64,000 nucleotides of DNA from UBA4722 sp041690995. GTDB lineage: Bacteria; Pseudomonadota; Gammaproteobacteria; DSM-16500. The stretch covers positions 62,001-126,000 of the forward strand of contig JBEPVM010000001.1 in NCBI GenBank assembly GCA_041690995.1. The letters are read 5' to 3'. The notes below the pieces were generated by a model, which had not been told where the DNA came from, searched no databases, and worked only from the letters and a program-made list of their open reading frames with translations. Made by a program: the position numbers and the translations under genes. Shown here piece by piece: positions 8,871-17,564 of this stretch (positions are counted from its first letter, which is position 1; each line of letters begins with the position of its first letter).

Positions 8871-9679
8871 AACCGAAAATTGTCAGGCATTGTACCCTTG
8901 TCAGTAGAACGATACGGATTAATATCCAAACCCCCACGACGTGTATAACGCGCATAAACAGATAATTTTTGTGGTTTGCAATGTTCCATGATATCTAAAA
9001 ACATTCTTTCAACACATTGTTCACCAAATTCAGTATGGTCACGAAAAGAAATAATATATTTTAATAAACTATCATGCAGAATTTTTTTCCCCCTATAACA
9101 AATTTGCACGCTACCCCAATCAGGTTGGCCTGTGATCAAACAATTCGATTTTAATAAATTCGAATATAAAATCTCAGAAATAATTTCCGTCTGCGTTTGC
9201 AATAAATCAGGCTTAACAAGATAAGTATCACACGCAATATCAAGCTCATCTAAGCAAATACCACTAAAAACATCTGTTTTTATAGATTTAAATGTATCCA
9301 CCGATAATACAGTGACTTGCACAGGAGCTTGTATAACGTCTCCCAAGTCTCTCTGTAAAATATTAACCAATTCATTAATGCTTGAAACACGCGTATTATT
9401 AAAAGAATTGAGATAGAGTTTAAATGATTTCGCTTCAATAAGATGAGGTGATTCACAAGGAAAAATAAATTCAGCTAACGCAACAATAGGCTTTCCTTTA
9501 CTATTTAACCAAGAAAGTTCATAAGCATTCCAAATATCCACACCTGTAAAAGGCAAAGAATTTGTTAAGTTAAGTTTAGATCGATTCATTTGACGCGTGA
9601 TAGGAAATAATAATTCTTTTTTATACTGCGAAATATAAGCTGTTTTTTTACCAAGAGGCGCACCTTCGAGTGCATTCAT
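8858..9679 (-). CDS. queF: NADPH-dependent 7-cyano-7-deazaguanine reductase
   Basis: Reduces preQ0 to preQ1 in the pathway to queuosine in tRNA. The 273-residue length matches the long proteobacterial type. Visible motifs are EAKSFKLYLNSFNNT (usually ESKS), the catalytic cysteine in CLITGQPDWGS, and EFGEQCVERMFLDIM. It overlaps parA by four bases upstream and ubiE by 13 downstream, placing a tRNA-modification enzyme inside the mnmG-to-ubiB run. The only oddity is Ala in place of the first Ser of ESKS. Confidence 0.95.
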   Translation of the reverse strand: MNALEGAPLGKKTAYISQYKKELLFPITRQMNRSKLNLTNSLPFTGVDIWNAYELSWLNSKGKPIVALAEFIFPCESPHLIEAKSFKLYLNSFNNTRVSSINELVNILQRDLGDVIQAPVQVTVLSVDTFKSIKTDVFSGICLDELDIACDTYLVKPDLLQTQTEIISEILYSNLLKSNCLITGQPDWGSVQICYRGKKILHDSLLKYIISFRDHTEFGEQCVERMFLDIMEHCKPQKLSVYARYTRRGGLDINPYRSTDKGTMPDNFRLCRQ

Positions 9680-10467
9680 ACCACCAGCTCCTCTATTCTT
9701 TTCGCTTCATCGACCCTTTGTAATATTTCCCCTGCAAGCGTTAAATAAGCCACAGCGCCTTGTGATTTCTCGTCATATTGAAAAATACCCATTCCATGAC
9801 TGGGCGCTTCTGCTAAACGTACATTACGTGGAATCACAGTGCGATAGATACGATCAGGAAAATGCTGAAGTAATTGCGTTGATACATCTAACGCCAGACG
9901 ATTACGCCCATCGTACATCGTTCGCAATAAACCTTCGATATATAAGGCAGGATTAATAGTTGTTTGAATTTGTTTAATGGTGCTTAATAACCCTGTTAAA
10001 CCCTCCAATGCAAAATATTCACATTGAATAGGAATCAAAACAGAATGCGCCGCCGCCAATGCATTGACTGTCAAAATATTCAGTGAAGGCGGGCAGTCAA
10101 TAAAAACATAATCATAATTTGCAACGATAGGAGCAATCACTTGTTTTAGTTGTAATTCACGTTGCGTCATTTGCAATAATTGCATTTCAGCTACAATGAG
10201 TTCATGATTCGTTGGCAATACATCATAGCCGCCAGAAGCTGGCACGATAGCAGATGTCACTTCTACTTTATTTAATAAAACATCCTGCAATGCAGAAACG
10301 AAATGATCTTTATCAATACCGCTTCCTACCGTTGCATTACCTTGCGGATCTAAATCAATCAGCAATACCTTGCGTTTCATCATCGCAAAAGCCGCCGCAA
10401 GATTAATACTGGTTGTCGTTTTAGCGACCCCGCCTTTCTGATTCACAATCGCAATTGTTTTACCCAT
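9676..10467 (-). CDS. parA: Chromosome partitioning ATPase ParA/Soj
   Basis: A deviant Walker-type ATPase that drives or regulates origin segregation. The N-terminal KGGVAKTTTS motif (residues 11-20) has the signature lysine, DPQGNATVGSG follows near residue 40, and DYVFIDCPPSLNIL forms the Walker B region. Length (263) is typical of chromosomal Soj. It overlaps rsmG by eight bases. The usual partner parB, normally directly downstream, is missing: queF follows instead. A parS-like site in recF suggests ParB exists elsewhere. Confidence 0.93.
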   Translation of the reverse strand: MGKTIAIVNQKGGVAKTTTSINLAAAFAMMKRKVLLIDLDPQGNATVGSGIDKDHFVSALQDVLLNKVEVTSAIVPASGGYDVLPTNHELIVAEMQLLQMTQRELQLKQVIAPIVANYDYVFIDCPPSLNILTVNALAAAHSVLIPIQCEYFALEGLTGLLSTIKQIQTTINPALYIEGLLRTMYDGRNRLALDVSTQLLQHFPDRIYRTVIPRNVRLAEAPSHGMGIFQYDEKSQGAVAYLTLAGEILQRVDEAKRIEELVV

Positions 10468-11113
10468 GCTCTATCCCTTTTTTGGGGTCCTTTGCCAAAC
10501 AAACTAAATGTCGCTCCGCCTTCATTCCATGAATTATTAATTTATGCACTGCAACCAATTTGAATCTTAAAGGTATTTCTTGGATTTCCTGCTCAGGATA
10601 AATACCCTTCATTGCTAGAAATAGGCTATCAGTTGTTGCTAAATGTTGTGTTGTTTCTAACATTACCTGAATAGATGCAAAAGCGCGAGAAAGAATGCTA
10701 TCAAATTTTCCCATTGGATGATAATCCTCGCAACGGGCATGAATAATTTCAACATTGTTAAGTTTTAACTCATGCACCACTTGAGTTAAAAAACGAATTT
10801 TCTTGTTATTGCTATCTATTAGCGTAAATAATTTTTTAGGATAGAACAAAGCAAGAGGAATCCCAGGTAACCCAGCGCCCGTTCCGACATCTATTATTTT
10901 TTCGCCTTTTAAATAAGGATGAATAGACAAGCTATCCAAAATATGCAAAAAAATCATTTTTTCCGGCTCAGTAATATTTGTTAAATTTACTACTTTATTC
11001 CATTGTGTTAATAAATCCAAATAACGAATCAATTGCTCTGGTATCCCAAACGACAAAGTATATTGGTTAGCGTTTAATACATCATGTAAGAAACCCAAAT
11101 GTCTAAGCATCAT
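10460..11113 (-). CDS. rsmG: 16S rRNA (guanine527-N7)-methyltransferase RsmG
   Basis: Methylates G527 of 16S rRNA; formerly gidB. The SAM-binding motif IIDVGTGAGLPGIPLA and the downstream TLIDSNNKKIRFL are typical. I start it at the ATG at 11113, which has AGGAAG just upstream; a GTG two codons earlier overlaps that site. It follows mnmG by a few bases, the conserved gidA-gidB arrangement. Confidence 0.94.
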   Translation of the reverse strand: MMLRHLGFLHDVLNANQYTLSFGIPEQLIRYLDLLTQWNKVVNLTNITEPEKMIFLHILDSLSIHPYLKGEKIIDVGTGAGLPGIPLALFYPKKLFTLIDSNNKKIRFLTQVVHELKLNNVEIIHARCEDYHPMGKFDSILSRAFASIQVMLETTQHLATTDSLFLAMKGIYPEQEIQEIPLRFKLVAVHKLIIHGMKAERHLVCLAKDPKKGIEHG

Positions 11114-11122
11114 ACACACTTC

Positions 11123-13009
11123 CTATTTTCTGTCTTTCTTTAAGTGTACTAACAAAAGAGAAATAGCCGCAGGCGTGACACCAGGAATACGAGAGGCCAT
11201 TCCGATAGTCGCAGGACGCACGTTCGCAAGCTTTTGTCGTACTTCAGTCGATAAACCAACGACATCCGCATAATCTAATTTTTCAGGCAATTTAGTTTCT
11301 TCATTACGAAGTTGTCTTGTAATTTCATCTTGCTGACGTTCAATATAACCCGCATATTTAATTTGAACTTCAATTTGTTCCGCGACTGCCAAATTCTCTA
11401 CCCCTGGCCCAATCGTATCAACACCCATCAGATCTGCATAAGAAACACTAGGTCTACGTAACAAATCCTCTAAACTATATTCACGCACGAGTGGCTGCGC
11501 CAATAACATTTCAATTTGGTCACCTACCACCGTACGAGGACGCACCCACGTAGTTCGCATGCGTTCTTGCTCTGTCATAATAGCATGACGTTTCATTTCA
11601 AACGCACGCCAATGCTCCTCATCCACCAAACCTAACTCATATCCTTTAGGCATCAAGCGCAAATCAGCATTATCTTCCCGCAGCAATAAACGATATTCAG
11701 CCCGACTCGTAAACATACGATAAGGCTCAGTCGTTCCTTGCGTAATTAAATCATCAATTAATACACCTATATAAGCCTCATCACGTCGCGGCGTCCAAGA
11801 TGATTTTTCCTGCGCTTGCAAAGCAGCATTCATACCTGCAATTAAACCTTGCGCCGCCGCTTCCTCATAACCTGTCGTACCATTAATTTGGCCTGCAAAA
11901 AACAAACCCGCGATGACTTTTGTTTCCAGAGAAGGTTTTAAATCACGAGGGTCAAAAAAATCATATTCAATCGCATACCCAGGACGAGTGATATGCGCGT
12001 TTTCAAAACCACGTATCGAACGCACAAATGCTAATTGAACATCAAAAGGCAAACTCGTTGAAATCCCATTCGGATAAATCTCATGCGTACTTAGCCCTTC
12101 AGGTTCAACAAAAATTTGATGAGATTCTTTATCTGCAAATCGAACGATTTTATCTTCAATAGAAGGACAATAACGAGGTCCTATTCCTTCGATCACACCC
12201 GTATACAATGGCGATTCAGCCAACCCCTCACGAATCAAATCATGCGTACGCACATTCGTATGCGTAATATAACAAGGTACTTGCTGGGGATGCTGACTAG
12301 CATCCCCAAAAAAAGAAAAGACAGGCGTAGGCGAATCACCTTCTTGTTTTTCCATCACACTAAAATCAATACTACGTCCATCAATGCGAGGCGGCGTACC
12401 TGTTTTTAATCGACCCACTCGCAAAGGCAGTTCACGTAATCTATGCGCTAAACTTTTCGCAGGCGGATCACCCGCACGCCCCCCTTCATGATTTTTCAAA
12501 CCAATATGGATTTTTCCCGCAAGAAACGTTCCTGCCGTCAGCACCACGGTTTTTGCTTTAAATATCAAACCTATTTGAGTTTTCACCCCCGTGATACGGT
12601 CATTCTCAATTAAAATATCATCAACAGCTTGCTGAAAAATAAATAAATGAGGCTGGTTTTCCAAAGCATATCGAACCGCTTGCTTATACAAAACACGATC
12701 AGCCTGCGCACGAGTCGCCCGCACTGCAGGTCCCTTACTGGCATTTAAAATACGAAACTGGATTCCCGCCTGATCAATCGCCCTGGCCATAATGCCCCCG
12801 AGCGCATCAATTTCTTTGACCAAATGCCCCTTACCTATACCACCAATGGCAGGGTTACACGACATTTGGCCTAGCGTTTCAATTGTATGAGTCAACAATA
12901 AAGTCTTCGCACCCAGACGAGCAGAAGCCAAAGCCGCTTCAGTCCCCGCATGCCCACCCCCCACCACAATCACATCAAATAAAACGTTTAAATTCGTCAT
13001 AAAGATCAT
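11123..13009 (-). CDS. mnmG: tRNA uridine-5-carboxymethylaminomethyl modification enzyme MnmG
   Basis: FAD-dependent enzyme that works with MnmE to modify the wobble uridine of several tRNAs; formerly gidA. The FAD-binding VIVVGGGHAGTEAALAS lies near the N-terminus, and the conserved KTGTPPRIDGRS and LEGVGYEEAAAQGL-type C-terminal segments (here TTGYEEAAAQGLIAGMN) are present. Full length, about 628 residues. No clear ribosome binding site is visible; the start could be the ATG at 13009 or the one at 13000 (MTNLNVLFDV). First gene of the minus-strand run. Confidence 0.96.
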   Translation of the reverse strand: MIFMTNLNVLFDVIVVGGGHAGTEAALASARLGAKTLLLTHTIETLGQMSCNPAIGGIGKGHLVKEIDALGGIMARAIDQAGIQFRILNASKGPAVRATRAQADRVLYKQAVRYALENQPHLFIFQQAVDDILIENDRITGVKTQIGLIFKAKTVVLTAGTFLAGKIHIGLKNHEGGRAGDPPAKSLAHRLRELPLRVGRLKTGTPPRIDGRSIDFSVMEKQEGDSPTPVFSFFGDASQHPQQVPCYITHTNVRTHDLIREGLAESPLYTGVIEGIGPRYCPSIEDKIVRFADKESHQIFVEPEGLSTHEIYPNGISTSLPFDVQLAFVRSIRGFENAHITRPGYAIEYDFFDPRDLKPSLETKVIAGLFFAGQINGTTGYEEAAAQGLIAGMNAALQAQEKSSWTPRRDEAYIGVLIDDLITQGTTEPYRMFTSRAEYRLLLREDNADLRLMPKGYELGLVDEEHWRAFEMKRHAIMTEQERMRTTWVRPRTVVGDQIEMLLAQPLVREYSLEDLLRRPSVSYADLMGVDTIGPGVENLAVAEQIEVQIKYAGYIERQQDEITRQLRNEETKLPEKLDYADVVGLSTEVRQKLANVRPATIGMASRIPGVTPAAISLLLVHLKKDRK

Positions 13010-13151
13010 TTTCAAAAAAAGTGGCCTATTGTACTCGATTTGGGCTATAGAGCACCAGCAGACTTGTTAATATATGTTAAAAGGAAATGAGTTGTTCATC
13101 TCCTGAAATATCTCCTTATATTTCAAGGGAATTTTAAATATCAGACAATTC

Positions 13152-13168
13152 AATAGCTTCTAGCTATT
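13152..13168. promoter_or_regulatory. Inverted repeat upstream of the toxin-antitoxin pair
   Basis: AATAGCT-tct-AGCTATT, a perfect 7-bp inverted repeat with a 3-base loop, about 80 bases upstream of the antitoxin start. With the second palindrome at 13189 it could be an operator for the antitoxin-toxin complex. Confidence 0.4.
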
Positions 13169-13188
13169 TTCCCGACAGCCCCTTGATA

Positions 13189-13209
13189 TGTAGTCGCAAT
13201 TGGACTACA
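13189..13209. promoter_or_regulatory. Palindrome, probable antitoxin operator
   Basis: Perfect 7-bp arms TGTAGTC and GACTACA around a 7-base centre GCAATTG, 39 bases before the antitoxin start. RelB/DinJ-type antitoxins repress their own promoters by binding such palindromes, so this is the best operator candidate. Confidence 0.5.
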
Positions 13210-13247
13210 ATTAATATAGAGGTTGTTAAATAAAGGAGGTGACTTAT

Positions 13248-13514
13248 ATGCGAATGGCTAACACTTATGTTCGTGCTCGTATAGATACTAATACCAAAAA
13301 ACGCGCTGCTGATGCACTCGAAGCAATGGGTTTATCCGTATCCGATGCTATTCGTTTGCTTATGCTTCGTGTAGCTGAAGAGAGACGGTTGCCTTTTAAT
13401 GTAAAAGTTCCTAATGCACATACTCAGGAGGCTATCACTGAGCTTGAGGTTGGCAAAGGGAAACGCTTTAGTAACATACATTCTTTAATGGAAGACTTAA
13501 ATGAGGACGATTGA
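13248..13514 (+). CDS. RelB/DinJ-family antitoxin
   Basis: An 88-residue ribbon-helix-helix antitoxin. ANTYVRARIDTNTKKRA forms the N-terminal DNA-binding strand and first helix, LSVSDAIRLLMLRVAEERRLPF the conserved second half of the DinJ fold, and the acidic tail (MEDLNEDD) would wrap the toxin. I start at the ATG at 13248, which has an exceptionally strong AAAGGAGGTGA binding site; a GTG at 13239 overlaps that site. The toxin gene overlaps its end by 14 bases. Confidence 0.9.
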   Translation: MRMANTYVRARIDTNTKKRAADALEAMGLSVSDAIRLLMLRVAEERRLPFNVKVPNAHTQEAITELEVGKGKRFSNIHSLMEDLNEDD

Positions 13515-13785
13515 GCGTTCAACTGCATTTAAACGTGATTATAAACGTATAAAAGCGACTCCGTGTTATCGAAAAAACTTAGATTCTTTATTTTCAGATA
13601 TATTGAAATTTTTATTGTCTGATAAAGCATTGCCAGAAAAAAATCTTGACCATGCTTTAAGCGGTAACTGGAACGGTTACCGGGAATGCCATATCAAACC
13701 AGACCTTTTATTGATTTATAGTAAGCCAGACCGATCTACATTACGACTTGCTCGACTTGGATCTCATAGTGAGTTATTTGATTAG
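13501..13785 (+). CDS. YafQ-family mRNA interferase toxin
   Basis: A 94-residue RelE/YafQ-type ribosome-dependent endoribonuclease. The family's catalytic positions are visible: the histidine in NLDHALSG, the histidine and aspartate in CHIKPDLLLIY, and the C-terminal histidine in LGSHSELF. It looks intact and active. It is translated with the antitoxin through a 14-base overlap. The pair lies between mnmG and dnaA, a region that carries the origin in many bacteria. Confidence 0.9.
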   Translation: MRTIERSTAFKRDYKRIKATPCYRKNLDSLFSDILKFLLSDKALPEKNLDHALSGNWNGYRECHIKPDLLLIYSKPDRSTLRLARLGSHSELFD

Positions 13786-13929
13786 TCACTAAACTTGTGT
13801 CTTTAAGCAATTTAAAAATAAACTCTATAAGTTAATTTTCCAAAACAAGACAGCAATGCGTAGTTATGGTAGTGTATCCCATTCAACAAATTTATAGGTT
13901 ATGTGGCAACGCTAAGCGGGAGAAAGCGA

Positions 13930-15303
13930 GTGGCAACACTTTGGGAAAAATGTCTGGATTGTTTACAAGATGAGTTTCCATTACAGCAATTTAATACGTG
14001 TATCAGGCCTCTTCAAGTAGAACATGCGAACGATAAATTAGTGCTATTCGCGCCCAATCGTTTTATAGTCAATTGGATAAACGAACGATTTTTAAACAGG
14101 ATTCGCGAATTGGTTACACAATTCAGCGATGCCCCCCCGCCATCTATTTATCTTGAAATTGGCAGCAGAGAAAATGAGAAAGATAATGCCCCTAAGAAAA
14201 TAGAGTTTGGCAATAAAATACAAACGTCAGCACCAGCCGTTAACACCGCCAGTAAAACAACGACTAACACTATACCGAATTACCAAAGCAATATTAATCC
14301 CAATCATACCTTTGATAATTTTGTAGAAGGAAAATCAAACCAATTAGCAAAAGCGGCTTCTTTGCAAGTCGCTGAAAATCCCGCCGTTGCTTACAATCCA
14401 CTCTTCCTATACGGCGGTGTCGGTTTAGGTAAAACTCATCTTTTACATGCGATTGGCAATCAGATTATGCAAAATAATCCAAAAGCAAAAGTGCTGTATT
14501 TACATTCTGAACGCTTCGTAGCTGATATGGTAAAAGCCTTGCAAACAAATAAGATGAACGATTTTAAAGGATATTATCGCACAGTCGATGCTCTACTCAT
14601 TGACGATATTCAATTTTTTGCTGGCAAAGACCGATCCCAAGAAGAATTTTTTCACACCTTCAACGCGCTGCTAGAAAGCCAATTACAAGTTATTTTGACC
14701 TGCGATCGTTACCCTAAAGAAATTCACGGTGTAGAAGAGCGTTTAAAATCCCGCTTTGGCTGGGGTTTGACTGTCGCTGTAGAACCACCCGAATTAGAAA
14801 CCCGCGTTGCTATTTTGATGAGCAAAGCAGAACTTGCAAAACTTAATTTACCTTATGAAGTTGCTTTTTTTGTCGCAAAACGTATACGTTCCAACGTACG
14901 TGAATTGGAAGGCGCGCTAAAACGTATTACTGCAAATGCACATTTTACAGGTAAACCGATTACGCTGGATTTTGTCAAAGAAGCCTTACGAGATTTGTTA
15001 GCATTACAAGATAAGCTAATTACCATTGAAAATATTCAAAAAACAGTCGCAGAATATTACAAAATTAAAATGGCAGACCTACTCTCAAAACGCCGCAGCC
15101 GCTCCGTCGCACGTCCACGCCAAATGGCGATGGCACTCGCAAAAGAATTAACAAATCACAGTTTGCCAGAGATCGGAGATGCTTTTGGCGGTCGCGACCA
15201 CACCACTGTATTACATGCTTGCCGTGTGATCACCGAATTCAAACAAACGAAGCAAGACATAGAAGAAGACTATACAAATCTATTACGTATTTTGACAACC
15301 TAA
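13930..15303 (+). CDS. dnaA: Chromosomal replication initiator DnaA
   Basis: The AAA+ initiator that opens the origin. Domain I begins LWEKCLDCLQDE; a low-complexity Thr/Asn linker follows. Domain III carries Walker A GGVGLGKTHL and Walker B LLIDDIQFF. Domain IV has the DNA-binding signature GGRDHTTVLHACR. An upstream GTG at 13903 would add nine residues that repeat VATL; I prefer the GTG at 13930, which has GGGAGA upstream and gives the usual N-terminus. Oddity: FNTCIRPL in domain I has Cys where most homologues have Trp. First gene of dnaA-dnaN-recF-gyrB. Confidence 0.96.
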   Translation: MATLWEKCLDCLQDEFPLQQFNTCIRPLQVEHANDKLVLFAPNRFIVNWINERFLNRIRELVTQFSDAPPPSIYLEIGSRENEKDNAPKKIEFGNKIQTSAPAVNTASKTTTNTIPNYQSNINPNHTFDNFVEGKSNQLAKAASLQVAENPAVAYNPLFLYGGVGLGKTHLLHAIGNQIMQNNPKAKVLYLHSERFVADMVKALQTNKMNDFKGYYRTVDALLIDDIQFFAGKDRSQEEFFHTFNALLESQLQVILTCDRYPKEIHGVEERLKSRFGWGLTVAVEPPELETRVAILMSKAELAKLNLPYEVAFFVAKRIRSNVRELEGALKRITANAHFTGKPITLDFVKEALRDLLALQDKLITIENIQKTVAEYYKIKMADLLSKRRSRSVARPRQMAMALAKELTNHSLPEIGDAFGGRDHTTVLHACRVITEFKQTKQDIEEDYTNLLRILTT

Positions 15304-15327
15304 ATAGGGGCATAAAAGGATAATTTT

Positions 15328-16437
15328 ATGAAAATGACTATCGAGCGTGCCGCTCTATTAAAACCTTTACAAATCATTAGTGGTGTCGTAGAACGCCGAC
15401 AAACATCCCCTATCCTGGCCAATGTATTGATCAATGTACAAGAAAATCAACTATCACTTACCGCAACCGATACTGAAATCGAACTCATTGGTACTACTTC
15501 ACTCAAACAAACAGTCGAACCCGGTAGTACTACCGTATCAGCAAAAAAATTGCTTGATATTAGCCGCGTATTACCCGAAGACGCTTTATTAGAATTTGTA
15601 TTAGAAGGTGACCACTTACTTCTTCGCTCAGGGAAAAGTCGCTTTATGTTAGCTACTTTACCTGCACGTGATTTTCCGAGTATAAAAAATAGATTTTCTT
15701 TCACAACAGAATTTACCTTGAACCAAAACAAACTAAAAAATTTATTAGAGAAAACATATTTTTCCATGGGGCAGCAAGATGTACGTCATTATCTGAACGG
15801 CATATTAATTGATATTAACCAAGGTGTGATGAAGTGTGTCGCAACTGATGGCCACCGCCTTGCATTTAGTTCTATGAGCGATGATTGCTTTGGTCATGCA
15901 GCAGCAAAAATTATTTTACCCCGCAAAAGTGTACTAGAGTTAATGCGGTTATTAGATACTAACAATGAAACGCCTGTCAGTATTCATATTAACGAAAATC
16001 ATTTTTGTGTTATCTCACCTGATTTTACTTTTACCTCAAAATTAATTAACGCACAGTACCCTGATTATGAAAAGTTAATTCCACGCAATACTGAAAATAC
16101 GGTAATTGCAAGTTGCGAAGCATTAAAACATGCGCTGGTGCGCGCTTCAGTTCTTTTGAGCGAGAAATTTCGCGGCGTGCGATTACAATTAGAGCGCGAT
16201 ATGTTACGAATTATGGCAAATAACCCAGAACAAGAAGAAACAGAAGAACTCGTTCATTTGGATTATAAAGGCGATAGTACAGAGCTTGCTTTCAACGCAG
16301 CTTATCTATTAGATGTAGTTTCAGCCATGACGGGCGAACAAATTCGATGGTCTTTTTCAAGTCATGGCGGTGGTATTTTAATGGAAGCAATAGAAAAAAT
16401 GGATAGCCTCTATGTTGTTATGCCAATACGATTATAA
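15328..16437 (+). CDS. dnaN: DNA polymerase III beta sliding clamp
   Basis: The ring-shaped clamp that tethers polymerase III. 369 residues, typical length, with three repeated clamp domains; the protein ends with the family's VVMPIRL, which contributes to the protein-binding pocket. It follows dnaA by 24 bases and its TAA overlaps the recF ATG by one base (TAATG), so recF is translationally coupled. Confident. Confidence 0.96.
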   Translation: MKMTIERAALLKPLQIISGVVERRQTSPILANVLINVQENQLSLTATDTEIELIGTTSLKQTVEPGSTTVSAKKLLDISRVLPEDALLEFVLEGDHLLLRSGKSRFMLATLPARDFPSIKNRFSFTTEFTLNQNKLKNLLEKTYFSMGQQDVRHYLNGILIDINQGVMKCVATDGHRLAFSSMSDDCFGHAAAKIILPRKSVLELMRLLDTNNETPVSIHINENHFCVISPDFTFTSKLINAQYPDYEKLIPRNTENTVIASCEALKHALVRASVLLSEKFRGVRLQLERDMLRIMANNPEQEETEELVHLDYKGDSTELAFNAAYLLDVVSAMTGEQIRWSFSSHGGGILMEAIEKMDSLYVVMPIRL

Positions 16438-17564
16438 TGACTGATGTTATGGGATTGAGCCATTTAGTCATTTCCGAGTTTCGTAATCTGGCATCAGTAA
16501 CGCTGACTCCTCTGTTGCAAGGGTTTAATTGTATTCATGGGGCTAATGGGAGCGGAAAAACCAGTCTGCTTGAAGCTATCTATTATCTCAGTATGGGACG
16601 TTCTTTTCGTAGTATACAAGCCGATCGTATTATTCGATACGATGCCCAAAAACTATCTATTATTGGCCGATTATCAATGGATGACCAGGGTATCCCTGTT
16701 GGTTTAGAGCGATATGCAGATGGAAAGATCAGATTACGTATTAATGGAGAAGATGTCTCCTCTATTGCTCCGTTAGCAAGCTTAATTCCTGTGCAATTAA
16801 TAGACTCCCATTGTCATAGTTTGCTTGATGCGGGTCCTAGTTTTCGTCGAAAATATATGGATTTTGGTTTGTTCCATCTGAGGAATGATTTTTTACGTGT
16901 ATGGCGCCAATATGAACGCGTGTTAAAACAGCGAAACGCCGGATTACGTTATAATGTGCCTAAAAAAGAACTCGATAGTTGGATACCTGAGCTTGTAAAT
17001 AGCGCAATGCAATTAGATCAAATGCGACTCGATTACTTAAGTTATTTAATGCCTTTATTAACTCAAACGATAGAAGAGTTATTGCCCATCTTTAAATTGA
17101 AAATAAATTATTTTAGAGGCTGGGATCAGCACTGTGAATACGCAGATATATTGCGAAAAACGACTGATCAAGACTGTAAGCTAGGATACACCCAAAATGG
17201 ACCGCATAAGGCGGATCTTAAGATAAAAATCAATGACATCCCAGCAAAAGATATTTTATCAAGAGGCCAACAAAAGCTGTTTGTTTGTGCTATGATACTG
17301 GCTCGGGGAAGCTTGTTACAATGTCATGCAAAAAAGACCCCTATTTACTTGATTGATGATCTGCCGTCTGAATTAGATAATGCAAGCCGTGATCGTTTAA
17401 TCGCCTTGCTTTCAAAACAAGAAGCGCAGGTGTTTATTACAACGACTGAGAATGAAACTTGGCCTGATCTGAGAAACAGCCCTATGAAAATGTTTCACGT
17501 GGAACATGGCAGAATAAGCGAAATAAATATAAGCGGAGTGATTAAAAGTGAGCCAATCAGCTAG
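16437..17564 (+). CDS. recF: DNA replication and repair protein RecF
   Basis: SMC-like ATPase of recombinational gap repair. Walker A GANGSGKTSLLEAI near residue 36, the signature LSRGQQKLFVCAMILARG and the Walker B LIDDLPSELD are all present. Length 375 is normal. The start overlaps the dnaN stop and the end overlaps gyrB by 17 bases. The 3' end contains a parS-like 16-mer at 17491. Confidence 0.95.
   Translation: MTDVMGLSHLVISEFRNLASVTLTPLLQGFNCIHGANGSGKTSLLEAIYYLSMGRSFRSIQADRIIRYDAQKLSIIGRLSMDDQGIPVGLERYADGKIRLRINGEDVSSIAPLASLIPVQLIDSHCHSLLDAGPSFRRKYMDFGLFHLRNDFLRVWRQYERVLKQRNAGLRYNVPKKELDSWIPELVNSAMQLDQMRLDYLSYLMPLLTQTIEELLPIFKLKINYFRGWDQHCEYADILRKTTDQDCKLGYTQNGPHKADLKIKINDIPAKDILSRGQQKLFVCAMILARGSLLQCHAKKTPIYLIDDLPSELDNASRDRLIALLSKQEAQVFITTTENETWPDLRNSPMKMFHVEHGRISEINISGVIKSEPIS
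17491..17506. promoter_or_regulatory. parS-like centromere site within recF
   Basis: TGTTTCACGTGGAACA differs from the perfect-palindrome form of the bacterial parS consensus at only one position and keeps the invariant CACGTG core. It lies in the recF coding sequence (FHVEH), about 3.6 kb from the dnaA start and 7 kb from parA. ParB would bind here; origin-proximal location is what is expected of parS. Confidence 0.85.

Noticed and set aside
13016..13929. Confident oriC call
   Set aside because: Expected location next to dnaA, but no DnaA-box cluster or repeated AT-rich 13-mers could be seen.
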